64,000 bases of DNA from Prevotella sp. oral taxon 475. GTDB lineage: Bacteria; Bacteroidota; Bacteroidia; Bacteroidales; Bacteroidaceae. The notes beneath the pieces are model-generated. The model searched no databases. It saw only the letters and a list, made by a program, of their open reading frames with translations, and was not told the origin of the DNA. Numbering within the stretch: position 1 is the stretch's first letter; each line of letters opens with the position of its first letter. Made by a program: the position numbers and the translations under genes. This document shows positions 8,082 through 16,754 of this stretch, piece after piece. Where the stretch lies: assembly GCF_018127805.1 (NCBI RefSeq), contig NZ_CP072334.1, positions 1 through 64,000 of the forward strand, written 5' to 3'.

Positions 8082-9311
8082 TTATTTTAGCAGACGCCTA
8101 CTGAGATAGTGCACGGGATACCAAACGGAAAGCCAACCTACGGCTATCACGGTGACGAAAATGCCGGCTACGTCGGCATAGTGGACGCTGACGGGATAGG
8201 CGTTGACGATGAACGAGCCGTCGCTCTGGCCCAAACGCACCAGCCCGTATTGCTGTTGGAGCCAACAGAGAAGCAGTCCGAGACCGATGCCCAGACAAGC
8301 TCCGAGGGTCGAAATCATACGGCCCTCGAAGAGGAAGATGCGAACAATCTGCCGATCGCTGGCTCCAAGGTTGCGCAATGTCGTGACATCGTCTTTCTTA
8401 TCGATAATCAACATCGAGAGCGAACCCACGATATTGAAACAGGCTACGACGAGAATGAAGGTGAGAAAGATATAGGCAATGAACTTCTCGATGGACATAA
8501 TGCGGAAGGTGTCTTCCTGTTGTTCAAACCGATCGAGCACTCGATATTTCGCTCCGACGACTTCTTGCATGCGGTTTTTCACTCGTTCGACATCGGTTCC
8601 GGGCTTGAGGCGCAGTTCGAGCGAAGAGATCATGCCTTGAAGGGCGAAAAGATTGCGGGCAAAGGAGATGGAGGTGAGCATATAACGCTGGTCGTATTTG
8701 GCCTGACGAACGGAGAAGAGCACGCCGGGAGAGAGCAGCGAGTCGGCCACAAAGCCCGAAGCGGGATTGGAGAGGTCGAGTTGTCCTTCGCGATTGGGGG
8801 CATACACTTTCATGAATCCTGCCCATCGCGCGCCCGTGCCCAACTGTTGGGCCAGTCGTATGCCGGGTATGCCGTATTGAAGGTTGGCTGCGCGCAGGGC
8901 AAACTCTCCGTCGCCATAGAGTATATCGCCGATGCGGGTGAGCTGTGGGAAGTTTTCGTCTACGCCTTTGATGACGACCATGGCTTGCTTGTCTCGATAA
9001 ACGGCGAGCGCATGGTCTTCTACGCACTCGGTGCACACGGCCACTTCGGGCATCTGACGTATGCGAACGAGGAGGGGATCGTCGGCGGGTGCGGCCTTTC
9101 CTTTGGCGGGAACAACTTCGATGGGTGGATCGAAGGTGGTGAAGAGCGAGGCTACCAGGTCGTGAAACCCGTTGAACACGCTCAGAACAATGACCAATGC
9201 CATCGTGGCTACGGCCACTCCCACCACGGAAATGGCACTGATGACGTTGATGGTGTTGGTGCTTTTCTTTGAGAAAAGATAACGACGGGCAATGAAAAGG
9301 GAGACGGCCAT
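8082..9311 (-). CDS. LolC/LolE-type lipoprotein-releasing permease (FtsX family)
   Basis: The 409-residue protein starts MAVSLFIARRYLFSKKSTNTINVISAIS, the hallmark N-terminus of LolC/E. It has an N-terminal membrane helix (about 20-45), a large periplasmic MacB-type domain (about 50-255) and three C-terminal helices of the FtsX domain (about 272-295, 325-350, 370-395). In the Lol system such permeases work with the LolD ATPase to lift outer-membrane lipoproteins off the inner membrane. No LolD is encoded next to it. The gene is 6 bp after rbfA and probably shares its transcript. LolC and LolE cannot be told apart from sequence alone. Confidence 0.9.
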   Translation of the reverse strand: MAVSLFIARRYLFSKKSTNTINVISAISVVGVAVATMALVIVLSVFNGFHDLVASLFTTFDPPIEVVPAKGKAAPADDPLLVRIRQMPEVAVCTECVEDHALAVYRDKQAMVVIKGVDENFPQLTRIGDILYGDGEFALRAANLQYGIPGIRLAQQLGTGARWAGFMKVYAPNREGQLDLSNPASGFVADSLLSPGVLFSVRQAKYDQRYMLTSISFARNLFALQGMISSLELRLKPGTDVERVKNRMQEVVGAKYRVLDRFEQQEDTFRIMSIEKFIAYIFLTFILVVACFNIVGSLSMLIIDKKDDVTTLRNLGASDRQIVRIFLFEGRMISTLGACLGIGLGLLLCWLQQQYGLVRLGQSDGSFIVNAYPVSVHYADVAGIFVTVIAVGWLSVWYPVHYLSRRLLK

Positions 9312-9317
9312 GGGGTG

Positions 9318-9653
9318 TTATTTCTTCAAGAGTTCGTCGATTCGCTCGAGATAGTCGAGACTGTCGTCGATGAAGAAACGCAGTTCGGGCACGATTCGCA
9401 ACTGATTGTGCACGCGTGTGCCCAGCTCGTAACGAATGGTCTTGGCGTTGTTCTCGATGTTGCGAAGAATCTCTTCGCCTTTTTCGGAGGGAAATACGCT
9501 GAGATAGGCGGTGCAGATGCTGAGGTCGGGGGAGATGCGCGTTCGGGTTACGCTGACCATCACGCCGTGCATCATGCGGGTTTGCGACTGGAAGATGAGG
9601 CTGAGCTCTTTCTGTAAGAGTCGGGCTATACGGTTTTGTCTTGTTTCTTGCAT
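9318..9653 (-). CDS. rbfA: Ribosome-binding factor A
   Basis: A 111-residue protein beginning METR-like (MQETRQNRIARLLQKELSLIF) with the KH-type core VMVSVTRTRISPDLSICTAYLSVFP and a terminal RIVPELRFFIDDSLDYLERID. These are the conserved features of RbfA, which binds the 5' helix region of 16S rRNA and helps mature the 30S subunit. The length is typical. It is immediately upstream of the LolC/E-like permease (6-bp gap), an association common in Bacteroidales. Confidence 0.95.
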   Translation of the reverse strand: MQETRQNRIARLLQKELSLIFQSQTRMMHGVMVSVTRTRISPDLSICTAYLSVFPSEKGEEILRNIENNAKTIRYELGTRVHNQLRIVPELRFFIDDSLDYLERIDELLKK

Positions 9654-9664
9654 ATGTTTTTAAA

Positions 9665-9790
9665 GTTGACGAGTTGATGAGTTGACAAGTGGACGAGGAG
9701 GTTTCCTTGTTGATAAAGAGGGGGAGTGAAGTTGACGAGTGGACAAGTTAATAAGTGGACGAGGAGGTTTCTTTGTTGATAAACGGATGG
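9665..9790. repeat. Direct repeat, two copies 66 bp apart
   Basis: GTTGACGAG starts at 9665 and 9731, and both copies continue into GTGGACGAGGAGGTTT and TTGTTGATAAA, so the unit is 66 bp. Inside each copy short GTTGACGA-like words recur about every 8 bp. It lies between murI and rbfA on no coding frame. I cannot assign a function. Confidence 0.75.
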
Positions 9791-9817
9791 ACAGTCACGC
9801 GGAAAAGAAAAAGGGGG

Positions 9818-10666
9818 TCAGCGGATGGACTCCAATTCGACGTGTTCTACCTCGACCTGCTCATGCAGAAAAATGGTGGCGTTGTCCTGAAACTTTTCTT
9901 TGCTCTCGGTGGTGAGGTAATGGCAGGTTCCGTTTTGGGTGCATTGGCTGTTGATCTCGGGGTGACGGGCCAAATAATGCTGAAGACTCGCTGCCACATA
10001 TCTGCCCTGTGGCACCACACGAACACCCTTGGGCACATGCCGAAGGATGCTCTTCATCAGCAAGGGATAGTGGGTGCAGCCCAGAATGATGGCATCTATC
10101 TGCGGGTCGAGCTGCATGAGGGCATCGATTCGCTTGGCTACAAAATAGTCGGCACCCTCGCTTTCGGCCTCGTTTGCCTCGACTATGGCCGCCCATAATG
10201 GGCATGCCATTCCTGAGACGTGAATGTCGGGGAAGAGTTTCTGCACTTCCAACTTGTAGCTATGGCTCTTAATGGTGCCTTCTGTGGCCAAAATGCCAAT
10301 GTGTCGGCTGTGGGTGACGGTGTCGATACTCTCTGCCGTGGGACGAATGATGCCCAATACGCGGCGATTGGGATCGAGATGGGGCAGGTCGCGTTGCTGA
10401 ATGGTTCGCAAAGCTTTTGCCGATGCGGTGTTGCAACCCAAGATAACGAGATGGCAACCTTGCTCGAAGAGTTTGAGCACGGCCTGCCGGGTGAATTGAT
10501 AAACCACTTCGAAGGAACGCGGACCATAGGGCGCACGGGCGTTATCGCCCAAATAGAGATAGTCGTATTGGGGGAGTTGCTGACGTATTTCGTGCAGGAT
10601 GGTGAGTCCGCCATAGCCCGAATCGAAGATGCCGATGGGCCCCGGCGCGTTTGGAAACATGGTCAT
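9818..10666 (-). CDS. murI: Glutamate racemase
   Basis: MurI converts L- to D-glutamate for the peptidoglycan stem peptide. The 282-residue product shows the substrate motif IGIFDSGYGGLT (11-22), the first catalytic cysteine in GCNTAS (Cys78) and the second in LGCTHYPLL (Cys197). An aspartate/serine pair at D15/S16 and YLGDNARAPYG complete the active site. A C-terminal extension of about 40 residues follows the family core. It lies downstream of the Skp genes in the envelope run, fitting a shared cell-envelope expression unit. Confidence 0.95.
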   Translation of the reverse strand: MTMFPNAPGPIGIFDSGYGGLTILHEIRQQLPQYDYLYLGDNARAPYGPRSFEVVYQFTRQAVLKLFEQGCHLVILGCNTASAKALRTIQQRDLPHLDPNRRVLGIIRPTAESIDTVTHSRHIGILATEGTIKSHSYKLEVQKLFPDIHVSGMACPLWAAIVEANEAESEGADYFVAKRIDALMQLDPQIDAIILGCTHYPLLMKSILRHVPKGVRVVPQGRYVAASLQHYLARHPEINSQCTQNGTCHYLTTESKEKFQDNATIFLHEQVEVEHVELESIR

Positions 10667-10778
10667 GGTCTGTTCTTCTTTCCTTTCTCGGGGGGTGATG
10701 AGTTCGTTTTCTTGGGAGCGATCGACTCTTTTGGGTGTTGATGGAGAGGGAAAACAGTTGCAGAATGAAGCCTACAGG

Positions 10779-11327
10779 CTATTTGAGTTCGGCACTGATG
10801 GCTGCGCTGACGTTCTCTCCCATCTGCGGATGGAGGTAGGGCACGGTGTTGTTGTCGATGTTCAGAATGAAAGCCAGCCCTTTGGCATCGCCTACTTTAC
10901 GAATGGCGACGGCAAGACGGGCACGCAATGGGGCGAGTGCATCTTCTTCTGCTTGGCGCAGCAGTCGCTCGGAGTCTTGCTTGAAAGCCAGGTTCTTCTC
11001 CATCAGGTCTTGCAACTCGGCTTGTCTTTTCTCACGGATAGAAGGGGCAAAATCTTTTTGTCCGTCGAGAAATGCTTCGTATTTGACGTTGAACTCGTCG
11101 GTGACGCGTTTCATTTCGGCTTCGTACTTCCCACGTAGGTTTGCGATGTTGCGCCGGATGATGGCATAGTCGGGGGCTGACTCTAAGACGTCTTTGTAGC
11201 TGAAGTAACCGAATTTAAAGGCAACCGTAGAAGTGGGGGCCGACGCGGATGCTGTTTGTGCTGCGTTTTGTGCCGAGGAAGACAACGTACCGAGGAAGAG
11301 GAGGGAGGCAAATATCAGTTTTTTCAT
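10779..11327 (-). CDS. OmpH/Skp family periplasmic chaperone, copy 1
   Basis: A 182-residue secreted protein with a signal peptide (MKKLIFASLLFLGTLSSSAQ) and a long charged helical middle (LRGKYEAEMKRVTDEFNVKY and RQAELQDLMEKNLAFKQD) typical of the tentacle helices of Skp. The FGYFSYKDVLES segment is the conserved N-terminal beta strand region. Skp trimers hold unfolded outer-membrane proteins for BamA. It is the third and last of three tandem paralogs after bamA, separated from copy 2 by a 135-bp spacer with a hairpin. Confidence 0.85.
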   Translation of the reverse strand: MKKLIFASLLFLGTLSSSAQNAAQTASASAPTSTVAFKFGYFSYKDVLESAPDYAIIRRNIANLRGKYEAEMKRVTDEFNVKYEAFLDGQKDFAPSIREKRQAELQDLMEKNLAFKQDSERLLRQAEEDALAPLRARLAVAIRKVGDAKGLAFILNIDNNTVPYLHPQMGENVSAAISAELK

Positions 11328-11375
11328 ATCAATGCTTTCTTTTCTACCCCTTGGGGCAATGGGTTTTCAAAACAA

Positions 11376-11439
11376 AAAGGGCAGTTGACCGTGCTTACCC
11401 GTGCAGATGCTGAAGGACAAACACGGGCAACAGCCCTTT
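11376..11439. terminator. Hairpin between Skp copies 2 and 1
   Basis: AAAGGGCAGTTG (11376-11387) pairs with CAACAGCCCTTT (11428-11439) with one mismatch, and an inner CCCGTG/CACGGG stem extends it. There is no clear T-tract. It could be a partial terminator or an RNA processing site that sets different levels of the two chaperones. Confidence 0.5.
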
Positions 11440-11462
11440 GGATATGGAGGTCGATGCCGTGA

Positions 11463-11963
11463 TTATTTCATTTTTGCAAGTTGTGTCTTTACTTCAGCCG
11501 TGACATCTTTGCTCAGAGTCTCGCTGATGTAAGGGATGCCGGCAGATACGTCCATGATGTAAACGTAACCGCCTGTCTTGCCAACGGCCTTGATGGCATC
11601 GACAAGTTTAGAGGTGATCGGCGTCATTTTCTCTTGCTGTGCCTTTTGTAAAGCCTGCTGGTTGTCTTGGTAGGTCTGCTGAATCTTTTGATACATCTGC
11701 TGCAGACTGGCTTCGGTCTCTTGCTGCTTGCTGGCGTTCATCGTGCTTTTGGTCTTGTCGTACTCGTCGCTTTTGCGCTTCAGCTCGTCTTGCATGGCAG
11801 TGAGGTCGTTCTCATACTTCTTGGCAGAAGCTTCGATCTCTCCTCTCGCCTTGATAAACTCTGGCATAGATGCCATTACTTCTTGTGCATTCAAGTGTCC
11901 GAACTTCTGTGCAAACATCGACAAAGGTGCGAACAGCATCAACATTAAAAATAATTTCTTCAT
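11463..11963 (-). CDS. OmpH/Skp family periplasmic chaperone, copy 2
   Basis: From the ATG at 11963 (MKKLFLMLMLFAPLSMFAQ) the protein is 166 residues with a clear signal peptide; the open frame begins four codons earlier. It has KFGHLNAQEVMASMPEFIKARGEIEASAKKYE, then a Gln/Lys-rich coiled coil (QQMYQKIQQTYQDNQQALQK), then a C-terminal VDAIKAVGKTGGYVYIMD segment that forms the trimer body in Skp. The order bamA, Skp, Skp supports a role in outer-membrane protein delivery. Confidence 0.9.
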   Translation of the reverse strand: MKKLFLMLMLFAPLSMFAQKFGHLNAQEVMASMPEFIKARGEIEASAKKYENDLTAMQDELKRKSDEYDKTKSTMNASKQQETEASLQQMYQKIQQTYQDNQQALQKAQQEKMTPITSKLVDAIKAVGKTGGYVYIMDVSAGIPYISETLSKDVTAEVKTQLAKMK

Positions 11964-12024
11964 TTTTCTTCTCAATTTTATTTATGAATGATTTGTGTAT
12001 TTACTTCTTGTTCGTGGGCAGACA

Positions 12025-12537
12025 TCAGTTGGAATAGCCCAAACGACCGAGCACTTCGTTGCTGATGTCTATCTTGGGAGAGGCGAAAATGATGCCGGTG
12101 TCAGAGGCTCGGTCGAGCACAAGCGAGTAACCGCGCAGGTCGGAAATCTCTTTTACGGCGTTGTAGACGGCCTCTTGTATGGGGGCTATCAGGCTTTCGC
12201 GCTTCTTGTAGAGTTCTCCCTCGGGACCAAAGTATTTCTTTTTTAGGTCTCCGGCTTCTTTCTCCTTCTTCATAATGGCCTCTTGCTTGGCCTTTTTCTG
12301 CTCTTGCGACAAGAAAACTACCTCGTTCTGATAGTTCTTGTACATCGTTCCAGCCTCCGTATTGAGGGCTTCTACCTCTGCTTGCCACTTCTTGGAGACT
12401 TGATTCAATTGCTCGTTAGCGCGCTCATAAGCAGGGATGTTCTTCATGATATACTCCATATCAATCAGAGCAAACTTCTGAGCGTTGACCATCAACGCCA
12501 TAAAGGCGAAGAGACAGGTCGTCATAATTTTCTTCAT
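12025..12537 (-). CDS. OmpH/Skp family periplasmic chaperone, copy 3
   Basis: A 170-residue protein with a signal peptide (MKKIMTTCLFAFMALMVNAQ), then KFALIDMEYIMKNIPAYERANEQLNQVSKKW, a helical hairpin rich in Glu and Lys, and a terminal VYNAVKEISDLRGYSLVLDRAS. This is the paralog nearest bamA (113 bp after it). The extra GPEGELYKKRESL turn at the helix tip is typical of the family. All three Skp copies are diverged from each other, so they are old duplicates and not a recent amplification. Confidence 0.9.
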   Translation of the reverse strand: MKKIMTTCLFAFMALMVNAQKFALIDMEYIMKNIPAYERANEQLNQVSKKWQAEVEALNTEAGTMYKNYQNEVVFLSQEQKKAKQEAIMKKEKEAGDLKKKYFGPEGELYKKRESLIAPIQEAVYNAVKEISDLRGYSLVLDRASDTGIIFASPKIDISNEVLGRLGYSN

Positions 12538-12650
12538 AAGCTCTCTTTCTTTTTGTTGAGATGGGGCAAATGCGCCTTTGTACTTGTCTGCTGCGCGTTT
12601 GCCTTTCCTCTATTTATATATGATAATCATTGATGCTGTGCGGAGATGGG

Positions 12651-15266
12651 TTAGAATTCTTGTCCCAGAATGAAGTGGAACTGACTGCCGCCTTTGGTGC
12701 CAAACACTTTGTCGAAGCCATAAGCCCAGTCGATACCCATCAAACCTACCATCGGAAGGAAGATGCGAACACCCAGTCCGGCACTGCGTTTGATTTGGAA
12801 GGGGTTGAATTTCTTGGTCTCGGTCCAGGCATTTCCGCCTTCGATGAATCCGAGTCCATAGATCGTGGTGTTACCCAACATGAAGGGATAACGCAGCTCC
12901 AAAGCCATACGCGTATAGGCATAGCCTTCTGCTCCGTAAGGCGTGAGCGAACCGTTCTCGTATCCACGCAGGCCAATGGTCTCTTCTGCATATCCCGAAG
13001 AATAACCACTCATACCGTCACCACCCATGTAATAGGTTTCAAAGGGCGATTTCTTGTATTTGTTATAAGAACCCAGCAGTCCGAATTCTATGCGAGTCAT
13101 GAGCACGAAACATTTCTGTCCGCCAGAGAGAGCAGTGTAAGTCTTCGCCTTGAACTTCCATTTATGATACTCTACCCAACGGAATTTCTCTTGTTGCTCT
13201 CTTGAGTAGGTGGGCGAATTGGGGTCGGTGGCTAAGTTGCGGTAGTCCTTTCCGTCCCACTTAGACCAAGGTGGGGTGACTGTTAACGATGCCATGAACT
13301 CCGAACCACGGCGCGGGAAGAGTTGATTATCTGTAGAGTTGCGACTCAAGGTGATGCCGAAGTTGATGTTATTAGCGTTTCCGTTGTTCATCAAAAAGTA
13401 ACGCCAATTCTTCAACATATAGCGAGTGTAGGATAATTCCAAAGAAAGCGTGAAGTAATCGTCGGGCCAACGCAGACGCTTACCCCATCCAAGAGACGCT
13501 CCGAACATCTGAATATATTTGTCGGGGTCGTAATAATTCTCGTAATTATTATGATAGCTGCGTCCGTAACCATAAAGATAATTGTTGTAAGCATTCATAT
13601 AACCGCTGTTATAATAATTGCTCGACACGTCGGTTTGCTTGGAGTAGAACATGCTAAAGCTGAACTGAATGGGGCGTTTGCCACCAAACCAGTTGGTAGA
13701 ATAGCTGGTATTGTAAGACTGATAGTAGCGTCCGTTGGTTTGTGCGCCCAGTGCCAGCGTCTCGCCATCGCCAATCGGTAGGATGCCTCGACGTTTTTTG
13801 TTTTTGCTGAAGAGGTTGCGCATAGAGAAGTTGTTGAGCTTCAAACCTATCTTACCGATGACACCGGTCTGTCCCCAGCCCAAAGAGAACTCGATTTGGT
13901 CGTTGCTTTTCTGCTCCAGATTCCAATTGATGTCTACCGTTCCGTCTTCGTAGTTGGGTTTGACATCGGGATTTACCTTCTCGGGATCGAAGTGTCCCAT
14001 CGATGCCAATTCGCGTGCCGAACGCTGCAAGGCCGCCTTAGAGAACAAATCTCCGGGTTTAGTGCGAAGCTCGCGACGAACAACATTCTCGTAAAGACGG
14101 TCGTTACCATTGATGCGGACGTGGTTCAGGTGTGCCTGTTGCCCCTCAACGATGCGCATTTCGAGGTCGATAGAATCGCCCACAATATTCACTTCGGTGG
14201 GTTGAAGGTTATAAAACAGATATCCATGATCCCAATAAGCGTTGCCAACAGCATCTTCATCTTCGGTGAGCCGCTTGTTCATGAGCTTTTGATTATAGAC
14301 ATCGCCCTTCTTCATTCCTAACACCGCACTGAGATAATCGGTAGAATAGACCGTGTTTCCCACCCAGGTGACATTGCGAAGGAAATACTTCTTACCTTCG
14401 TTCACCTTAATAAAAATGTTGACATGATTGTTATCTGCGTTCCACACGCTATCTTCCACGATGGTAGCATCTCGGTATCCCAGCTCGTTATACTTATCGA
14501 TAAGTTTTTGCTTGTCGGCTTTCCAGCGTTCATCGGTGAACTTTTTAGCTTTGAGAAAGCTGGAAAGTTTGCCGGCCTCGTGTGTCTTAGCGAAAGCACC
14601 TTTCGTAAGAAAGCCGCCTTTAATTTTTGAAGCCTTCAGTTGTTCATTGCCCTCGATGATGATGTTGCGCACTTTCATCTTCTCTTTCTTATCGATAACG
14701 ACATCGAGAATCACTTGATTCTTATTGGCCACATCTTCGCGCTGCAACACCTGAATGTCGGCATTTTTGAAACCTTTCTCATCAAAATACTTCTTTGCCA
14801 GTATCTTAGCGCGGTCGATCATATTAGGCGTAATCTGTGCACCTTTGAGCAATCCCAGTTTGTTTTCCATGTCTTCGCGTTCCGACTTCTTCAGTCCTAC
14901 GTAGTTGATGGTCGACACTCGAGGGCGCAAAGCCAGACTTACGTGCAGATAAAGCTTGTCGGCCACGATGGAGTCGGCAGAAATCGACACGCTTGAGAAC
15001 AGTCCATGTCGCCAATAACGCTTCACAGCATCGGTGATGTCATTGCCCGGAACAGTGATTTCCTGCCCCACGCTGAGGCCGGAGATACCTGCGAGCATAT
15101 AGTCTTCATAGCCCTCGATGCCCGACACGTTGATTCCGCCGAGCACCAACGTCCTCGGTGTGCCGGCATAAGATATGTCCGGGTTGACGATTTTGTCTTG
15201 TGCGGCTGCATTGATGCTGCACAGACAAAGGGCAGCAACAGGGAACAGCTGATTCAATATCTTCAT
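12651..15266 (-). CDS. bamA: Outer-membrane protein assembly factor BamA (Omp85)
   Basis: BamA inserts beta-barrel proteins into the outer membrane. The 871-residue product has a signal peptide (MKILNQLFPVAALCLCSINAAAQ), about five POTRA repeats (residues 35-420; e.g. TINYVGLKKSEREDMENKLG, RNIIIEGNEQLKASKIKGGF, LNHVRINGNDRLYENVVRREL) and a C-terminal barrel (about 450-871) ending KGGSQFHFILGQEF, with a final aromatic beta-signal. A Tyr/Asn-rich loop near 555-590 is probably a surface loop. It starts 28 bp after uppS and is followed by the three Skp genes. Confidence 0.96.
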   Translation of the reverse strand: MKILNQLFPVAALCLCSINAAAQDKIVNPDISYAGTPRTLVLGGINVSGIEGYEDYMLAGISGLSVGQEITVPGNDITDAVKRYWRHGLFSSVSISADSIVADKLYLHVSLALRPRVSTINYVGLKKSEREDMENKLGLLKGAQITPNMIDRAKILAKKYFDEKGFKNADIQVLQREDVANKNQVILDVVIDKKEKMKVRNIIIEGNEQLKASKIKGGFLTKGAFAKTHEAGKLSSFLKAKKFTDERWKADKQKLIDKYNELGYRDATIVEDSVWNADNNHVNIFIKVNEGKKYFLRNVTWVGNTVYSTDYLSAVLGMKKGDVYNQKLMNKRLTEDEDAVGNAYWDHGYLFYNLQPTEVNIVGDSIDLEMRIVEGQQAHLNHVRINGNDRLYENVVRRELRTKPGDLFSKAALQRSARELASMGHFDPEKVNPDVKPNYEDGTVDINWNLEQKSNDQIEFSLGWGQTGVIGKIGLKLNNFSMRNLFSKNKKRRGILPIGDGETLALGAQTNGRYYQSYNTSYSTNWFGGKRPIQFSFSMFYSKQTDVSSNYYNSGYMNAYNNYLYGYGRSYHNNYENYYDPDKYIQMFGASLGWGKRLRWPDDYFTLSLELSYTRYMLKNWRYFLMNNGNANNINFGITLSRNSTDNQLFPRRGSEFMASLTVTPPWSKWDGKDYRNLATDPNSPTYSREQQEKFRWVEYHKWKFKAKTYTALSGGQKCFVLMTRIEFGLLGSYNKYKKSPFETYYMGGDGMSGYSSGYAEETIGLRGYENGSLTPYGAEGYAYTRMALELRYPFMLGNTTIYGLGFIEGGNAWTETKKFNPFQIKRSAGLGVRIFLPMVGLMGIDWAYGFDKVFGTKGGSQFHFILGQEF

Positions 15267-15293
15267 CTTTAGAATTATTTTCTGTCAAAAACG

Positions 15294-16031
15294 TTACTCT
15301 CCGCTTTCTATCTGTCCGCCGGTCTTGCCGAAACGGCGTTGTCGAGCCTGGTAGCTGGCGATGGCCCGGTGCAAATCTTGTTCGTCGAAGTCGGGCCAAT
15401 AGGTATCGCAGAAGTAGAGTTCGGAGTAAGCAATCTGCCAAAGCAAGAAGTTGGAGACACGCACTTCGCCCCCGGTGCGTATCAAAAGCTCGGGATCGGG
15501 CATAAAAGCAGTTTCCAGCCTACCACCGATCAGATTCTCGTCGATGTCTTCCGGTTGCAGCGTTCCGGCTTTTACGGCTTGTGCCAGTTCGCGTGCAGCC
15601 TTCGTTAGTTCCCATCGCGACGAGTAACTCAGTGCCACCACCATCGTCATAGCCGTGTTGTGAGCCGTATGTTCCATCGTCTCGCGCAGTTTTTGCTGAA
15701 CCTCCTGGGGCAGTCTACCCATATCTCCTATCACTTGAAAACGCACATTATTCTTCATAAAGATTTCGTCTTCGAGCGAAGAGAGCACCAATCCCATCAA
15801 CGCCGAAATCTCATCGGCGGGGCGACTCCAGTTTTCGGTGGAGAATGTATATAGCGTCAGGAACTTGACCCCTAAGCGCACGCACTCGGAAGTGATGCGT
15901 CTCACCGTGTCTACACCGGCCTGATGACCGAAGCTACGCTCCTTTCCGCGTTCGGAAGCCCAACGTCCATTGCCATCCATAATGATGGCAATATGTTGAG
16001 GTATACGGGTATTATCCAGTTCGTGTCTCAT
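15294..16031 (-). CDS. uppS: Isoprenyl (undecaprenyl) diphosphate synthase
   Basis: UppS makes the C55 lipid carrier for peptidoglycan and O-antigen by cis-condensation of isopentenyl units. The 245-residue product has [17 protein letters not shown] with the catalytic Asp19, the [13 protein letters not shown] and [13 protein letters not shown] motifs, and the C-terminal [22 protein letters not shown] signature. The start codon overlaps the stop of the upstream DUF6089 gene (TAATG), indicating translational coupling. bamA follows after 28 bp. Confidence 0.96.
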   Translation of the reverse strand: MRHELDNTRIPQHIAIIMDGNGRWASERGKERSFGHQAGVDTVRRITSECVRLGVKFLTLYTFSTENWSRPADEISALMGLVLSSLEDEIFMKNNVRFQVIGDMGRLPQEVQQKLRETMEHTAHNTAMTMVVALSYSSRWELTKAARELAQAVKAGTLQPEDIDENLIGGRLETAFMPDPELLIRTGGEVRVSNFLLWQIAYSELYFCDTYWPDFDEQDLHRAIASYQARQRRFGKTGGQIESGE

Positions 16032-16711
16032 TAATCGTCTTTGTTACAGGTCTTACATTTAGGCATGAAGCTATAGGTGAGCGAGAGCATCAGTGCCGAA
16101 TAGCAGTCTTTGTTTTTGAACATCCCGCTACTTTTCACCGTGTAGGGATCTTTCACACCATCGAGTTCGTCGCTCAAGGAGAAGTGCATGGCCCATTCCA
16201 AGCCCAAGTTCACCCTGTCGCCTAATTTATATTTCACGCCGATGCCCAAAGGGATGTTGGCCGTGAAGACGCTCTTCTGTCCGCCGCTCACACTGGTAGC
16301 ACCGATGCCACCGAAGAGAAAGGGCGTGAGACGTTGAGCTCCGCGATAGTCGCGACCTGTGCCGTAGGGCCAGAAGTTGTATTCATAGGCGAGGCTTACA
16401 TCTGCCAACGTGCGGTTAAAGTGATGAGGCGTTGTAGCGTAGGCAGGATAATAGGTCTTTGCATTGGCAGAAGATCCCTTGAGTTTGCCTGCAGCTACCG
16501 TCAGTCGCAGTCCCATATAAGGATTGAAAGCGCGACGAATCACGACGCCACCCATCGGTTGAGCTCCCTTCAAGATGTTGCCATTGAAGTCGCCCTCATA
16601 AGATACGATCCCTACGCCCACGCCCATCTCCATGCGATAGATGGGGTCTTCCTGCGCCTGAACGCCAATAAGGGGCAGCAACGGCAGTACGACCGAAAAG
16701 ATAGCTTTCAT
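16031..16711 (-). CDS. DUF6089-type outer-membrane beta-barrel protein
   Basis: From the ATG at 16711 the protein is 226 residues with a signal peptide ([20 protein letters not shown]); the longer open frame to 16861 has no signal and overlaps the next gene. The rest alternates as in a small outer-membrane barrel ([66 protein letters not shown]). The C-terminus carries CKTCNKDD, a curious Cys pair. I recognise the family seen before uppS in Bacteroidales, but no function is established. It is translationally coupled to uppS by a 1-base overlap. Confidence 0.85.
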   Translation of the reverse strand: MKAIFSVVLPLLPLIGVQAQEDPIYRMEMGVGVGIVSYEGDFNGNILKGAQPMGGVVIRRAFNPYMGLRLTVAAGKLKGSSANAKTYYPAYATTPHHFNRTLADVSLAYEYNFWPYGTGRDYRGAQRLTPFLFGGIGATSVSGGQKSVFTANIPLGIGVKYKLGDRVNLGLEWAMHFSLSDELDGVKDPYTVKSSGMFKNKDCYSALMLSLTYSFMPKCKTCNKDD

Positions 16712-16754
16712 CACCTTATATATATACACACCCCTATGAGCGGGTGCGCCCTGT

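Noticed and set aside
8109..9272. A 387-codon plus-strand frame opposite the LolC/E permease gene
   Set aside because: It mirrors the codons of a well-recognised gene on the minus strand, has no promoter and no family resemblance.
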